A stretch of 64,000 bases of DNA from an uncultured Pelagibacteraceae bacterium (GTDB taxonomy: Bacteria > Pseudomonadota > Alphaproteobacteria > Pelagibacterales > Pelagibacteraceae), in assembly GCA_902627935.1 (NCBI GenBank), contig CACOLA010000002.1, forward strand, positions 186,001-250,000, given 5' to 3'. Position numbers and translations under genes: made by a program. Below the pieces are notes generated by a model. The model made no database searches and had not been told where the DNA came from. It was given only the letters and a program-made list of their open reading frames with translations. Positions 62,612 through 64,000 of the stretch are shown here, one piece after another (the stretch's first letter is position 1; each line of letters starts with the position of its first letter).

Positions 62612-63155
62612 TAGTCTTATATTTATTGATTAAACCAATTTGAAAAGCTGTAAAAATAATTGTTATAGGCAACATTCCCCACACTTTAAAATTTACCCAA
62701 AATTCCTCTGATTGAGTTCTCCATATTATTTCATTAAGCAAAGCAAGCCCAAAGAAAAAAATTATCCATCGTTTATTAAGTATCTCCCATCCAAGATCTG
62801 ATATGAGAATTGAATTCCCTATTATTCTTTTCAAAATGGGTTCTTTTGAAAAATATTTTCCAAATAACAAAACAAGAGCGAACAAAATGTTAATTATTGT
62901 TGGTTTTATATAAATGAATACTGGGTCTTTAAAATAAATAGTTAAACCTCCAAAAAATGTGATCAATATTCCACTTATTAGTGGCATTGGAGGTATTTTT
63001 TTTTCAAATATCCAAACTATAATTAATGAAATTAATGTCGCAACAATGAGAGGTGGAATTGCCACTGATAAATCTTTGTTATTGTCATAATAATAGAAAA
63101 AAAATATTGCTAGGGGACCAAAATCTGTGAGAAATTTCAAAAAAGATTTATTCAC
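62604..63155 (-). CDS. yciB: Inner-membrane septation protein YciB (IspZ)
   Basis: 183 residues with about five membrane segments. KFLTDFGPLAIFFFYYY, FGGLTIYFKDPVFIYIKPTI, LGWEILNKRWIIFFFGLALLNEIIWR (split over residues 120-145) and WVNFKVWGMLPITIIFTAFQ are family signatures. YciB takes part in cell-envelope synthesis and septation in E. coli. It is divergent from hspQ with an 86-base gap. Confidence 0.95.
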   Translation of the reverse strand: MNKSFLKFLTDFGPLAIFFFYYYDNNKDLSVAIPPLIVATLISLIIVWIFEKKIPPMPLISGILITFFGGLTIYFKDPVFIYIKPTIINILFALVLLFGKYFSKEPILKRIIGNSILISDLGWEILNKRWIIFFFGLALLNEIIWRTQSEEFWVNFKVWGMLPITIIFTAFQIGLINKYKTNE

Positions 63156-63241
63156 AAAAAGATATTAACATAATTAACGCTGTCTAAAAACTTTATATTT
63201 TTTCTTATTGATTTTTATTTTTAAATACCCATACTAATAGT

Positions 63242-63562
63242 ATGTCAATTCAAAAAGCAAAATTTTCAATTGGAGATATAGTAAAACATAAGCACTTTGA
63301 GTTTAGGGGAGTTATTTACGATGTAGATTTTGAATTTAATAATTCAGAGGAGTGGTATCAATCAATCCCAAAAAATGTTAGGCCAAGAAAAGATCAACCA
63401 TTTTATCATTTATTAGCTGAAAACGACGAGATAACTTATGAGGCATATGTATCCGAACAAAACCTTTTAATGGACGATTCTGGAGAACCTATTAAACATC
63501 CTTTAATTGAGGAGATTTTTTCAGGCAAAAAGGGCTCTAGTTATTTTAAACCATCGAACTAA
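63242..63562 (+). CDS. hspQ: HspQ-family (YccV-like) protein
   Basis: 106 residues. HspQ binds hemimethylated DNA in E. coli and acts as a specificity factor for Lon. KFSIGDIVKHKHFEFRGVIYDVD, PRKDQPFYHLLAENDE and YVSEQNLLMDDSGEPIKHP cover the whole family domain. No heat-shock promoter was identified upstream. Confidence 0.93.
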   Translation: MSIQKAKFSIGDIVKHKHFEFRGVIYDVDFEFNNSEEWYQSIPKNVRPRKDQPFYHLLAENDEITYEAYVSEQNLLMDDSGEPIKHPLIEEIFSGKKGSSYFKPSN

Positions 63563-63628
63563 GCTATCATCATTTAAACACAATTAATTCAAATCTTAGA
63601 CAAATAAATGAGCTTATATTAATCATAC

Positions 63629-63686
63629 CTGATCAAGAGTGTGAAATTATACCCTCATTATTATCTCCCTCTACATTCTTGATCAG
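63629..63686 (+). ncRNA. Candidate structured RNA (14-bp hairpin) upstream of ccmC
   Basis: CTGATCAAGAGTGT (63629-63642) and ACATTCTTGATCAG (63673-63686) pair over 14 positions, with a single G-U wobble and otherwise Watson-Crick pairs, enclosing a 30-base loop rich in CCC/CTCCCTCT. No T-tract follows, so it is not a normal terminator. It lies between hspQ and ccmC and could be a small RNA or a leader element of ccmC. Orientation is given as the direction in which ccmC is read. Confidence 0.45.
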
Positions 63687-63723
63687 TTAAATCTTTCATA
63701 TTAAAATCTTTGAATAATAACTT

Positions 63724-64000
63724 ATGTTAAAAATTTTAAAACCAAGTAAAATCTTTTTGTTTACATCCAAGGCACCTAAATATGTGCTGTTGTTATTTAT
63801 TTTAGTTTTTTCAATTGGTTTGCTTGAGGCTTTAATTTTGTCTCCAGAGGATTATAAACAAAGCCATTCTGTTAGAATAATGTACGTTCATGTCCCCGCA
63901 GCTTGGATTTCCTTAGGAATTTTTTCCTCCATAACTATTTTATCTTTAAGTGGATATATATTCAAAAATAAAAATTTTTTTTTAATTGCAAAAAGTTTAG
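63724..64000 (+). CDS. ccmC: Haem exporter CcmC, 3' end cut by window
   Basis: The frame is open from ATG 63724 to the window end (92 codons visible). CcmC loads haem onto CcmE for cytochrome c maturation. SVRIMYVHVPAAWISLGIF (about residues 50-68) contains the family tryptophan-containing periplasmic start and first two membrane segments (about 18-37 and 58-83). The family is about 240 residues, so roughly 60% lies outside. Haem supply genes hemC-D and hemE-H-G are elsewhere in the window. Confidence 0.9.
   Translation, partial: MLKILKPSKIFLFTSKAPKYVLLLFILVFSIGLLEALILSPEDYKQSHSVRIMYVHVPAAWISLGIFSSITILSLSGYIFKNKNFFLIAKSL

Noticed and set aside
63563-63723. 6S RNA, SRP RNA or a known riboswitch in the hspQ-ccmC spacer.
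   Set aside because: I found no GGAAGCA-type SRP tetraloop region, no long 6S-like closing stem and no recognised riboswitch core; only the single 14-bp hairpin is supported.
1-64000. CRISPR arrays, insertion sequences, prophage genes or rRNA operons.
   Set aside because: No repeated spacer pattern, transposase, integrase, phage gene or rRNA sequence was noticed while reading the window.

Overview
The window is a compact, very AT-rich (visibly about 70% A+T), gene-dense stretch from the chromosome of a SAR11 / Pelagibacter-type alphaproteobacterium. This is judged from gene order, small gene sizes, lysine/asparagine/isoleucine-rich proteins and near absence of spacers. Genes overlap by 1-26 bases in many places, no stretch over 300 bases lacks a gene, and I saw no transposase, integrase, prophage or CRISPR array.

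Bases 1-19,400 are the replication-origin neighbourhood. Moving left from the hemE/PPDK-regulator spacer (11,952-12,223, proposed oriC with two exact TTATTCACA DnaA boxes) come the minus-strand genes hemE, hemH, a hemG-type flavodoxin, rho, mnmE, mnmG, rsmG (with a perfect parS site inside it), parA and parB, then holA and lptE on the plus strand. Moving right come the PPDK regulator, maf, aroE, coaE, dnaQ, then secB, fxsA, a Tim44-like gene, an Smr gene and hslUV. Hem and rho, tRNA modification and the Par segregation system thus flank the origin. A sulfotransferase gene is inserted between mnmE and rho.

Bases 19,500-28,700 are one long plus-strand run: hisB, hisH, hisA, hisF and hisE interspersed with a secreted SHOCT protein, a previously untracked 29-residue membrane peptide and a secreted polysaccharide-lyase-like protein. 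These are followed by malyl-CoA lyase plus malate-CoA ligase (mcl-mtkA-mtkB), a HIT protein and an acetyltransferase. The mcl-mtkAB set links malate with acetyl-CoA and glyoxylate.

Bases 28,700-49,500 are mostly housekeeping: lolA, ftsK, a ubiquinone-type hydroxylase, a LON-domain protein, tRNA-Gly(GCC) with a second sulfotransferase gene just downstream, a pterin dehydratase, purH, a heparinase II/III-like gene, rpe, a Na+/monocarboxylate symporter with its small subunit and a strong terminator, acetyl-CoA synthetase with a strange basic tail, an EVE protein, tsaD, hemC, hemD, an MscS channel, yggT and folD.

Bases 49,500-58,700 look accessory and are the most unusual part. They hold a PQQ-type sugar dehydrogenase, an ABM-fold protein, an SDR without its catalytic tyrosine, an FeS-BCP-type photolyase lacking the CxxC cluster ligands, a tiny DUF2256 zinc-finger gene, a two-domain DUF4174-like protein, an FG-GAP/UnbV secreted protein, a fasciclin protein, a cysteine-rich secreted protein, a class I glutamine amidotransferase, and a second photolyase-like protein whose FAD domain comes first, as if circularly permuted. 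I read this as a light-damage/redox stress module; that reading is inference.

Bases 58,700-64,000 hold argG, an IalB-family protein, an aldo/keto reductase, a Bax-inhibitor-1 protein, DUF2794, yciB, hspQ, a candidate structured small RNA (63,629-63,686) and the 5' part of ccmC, which runs off the window.
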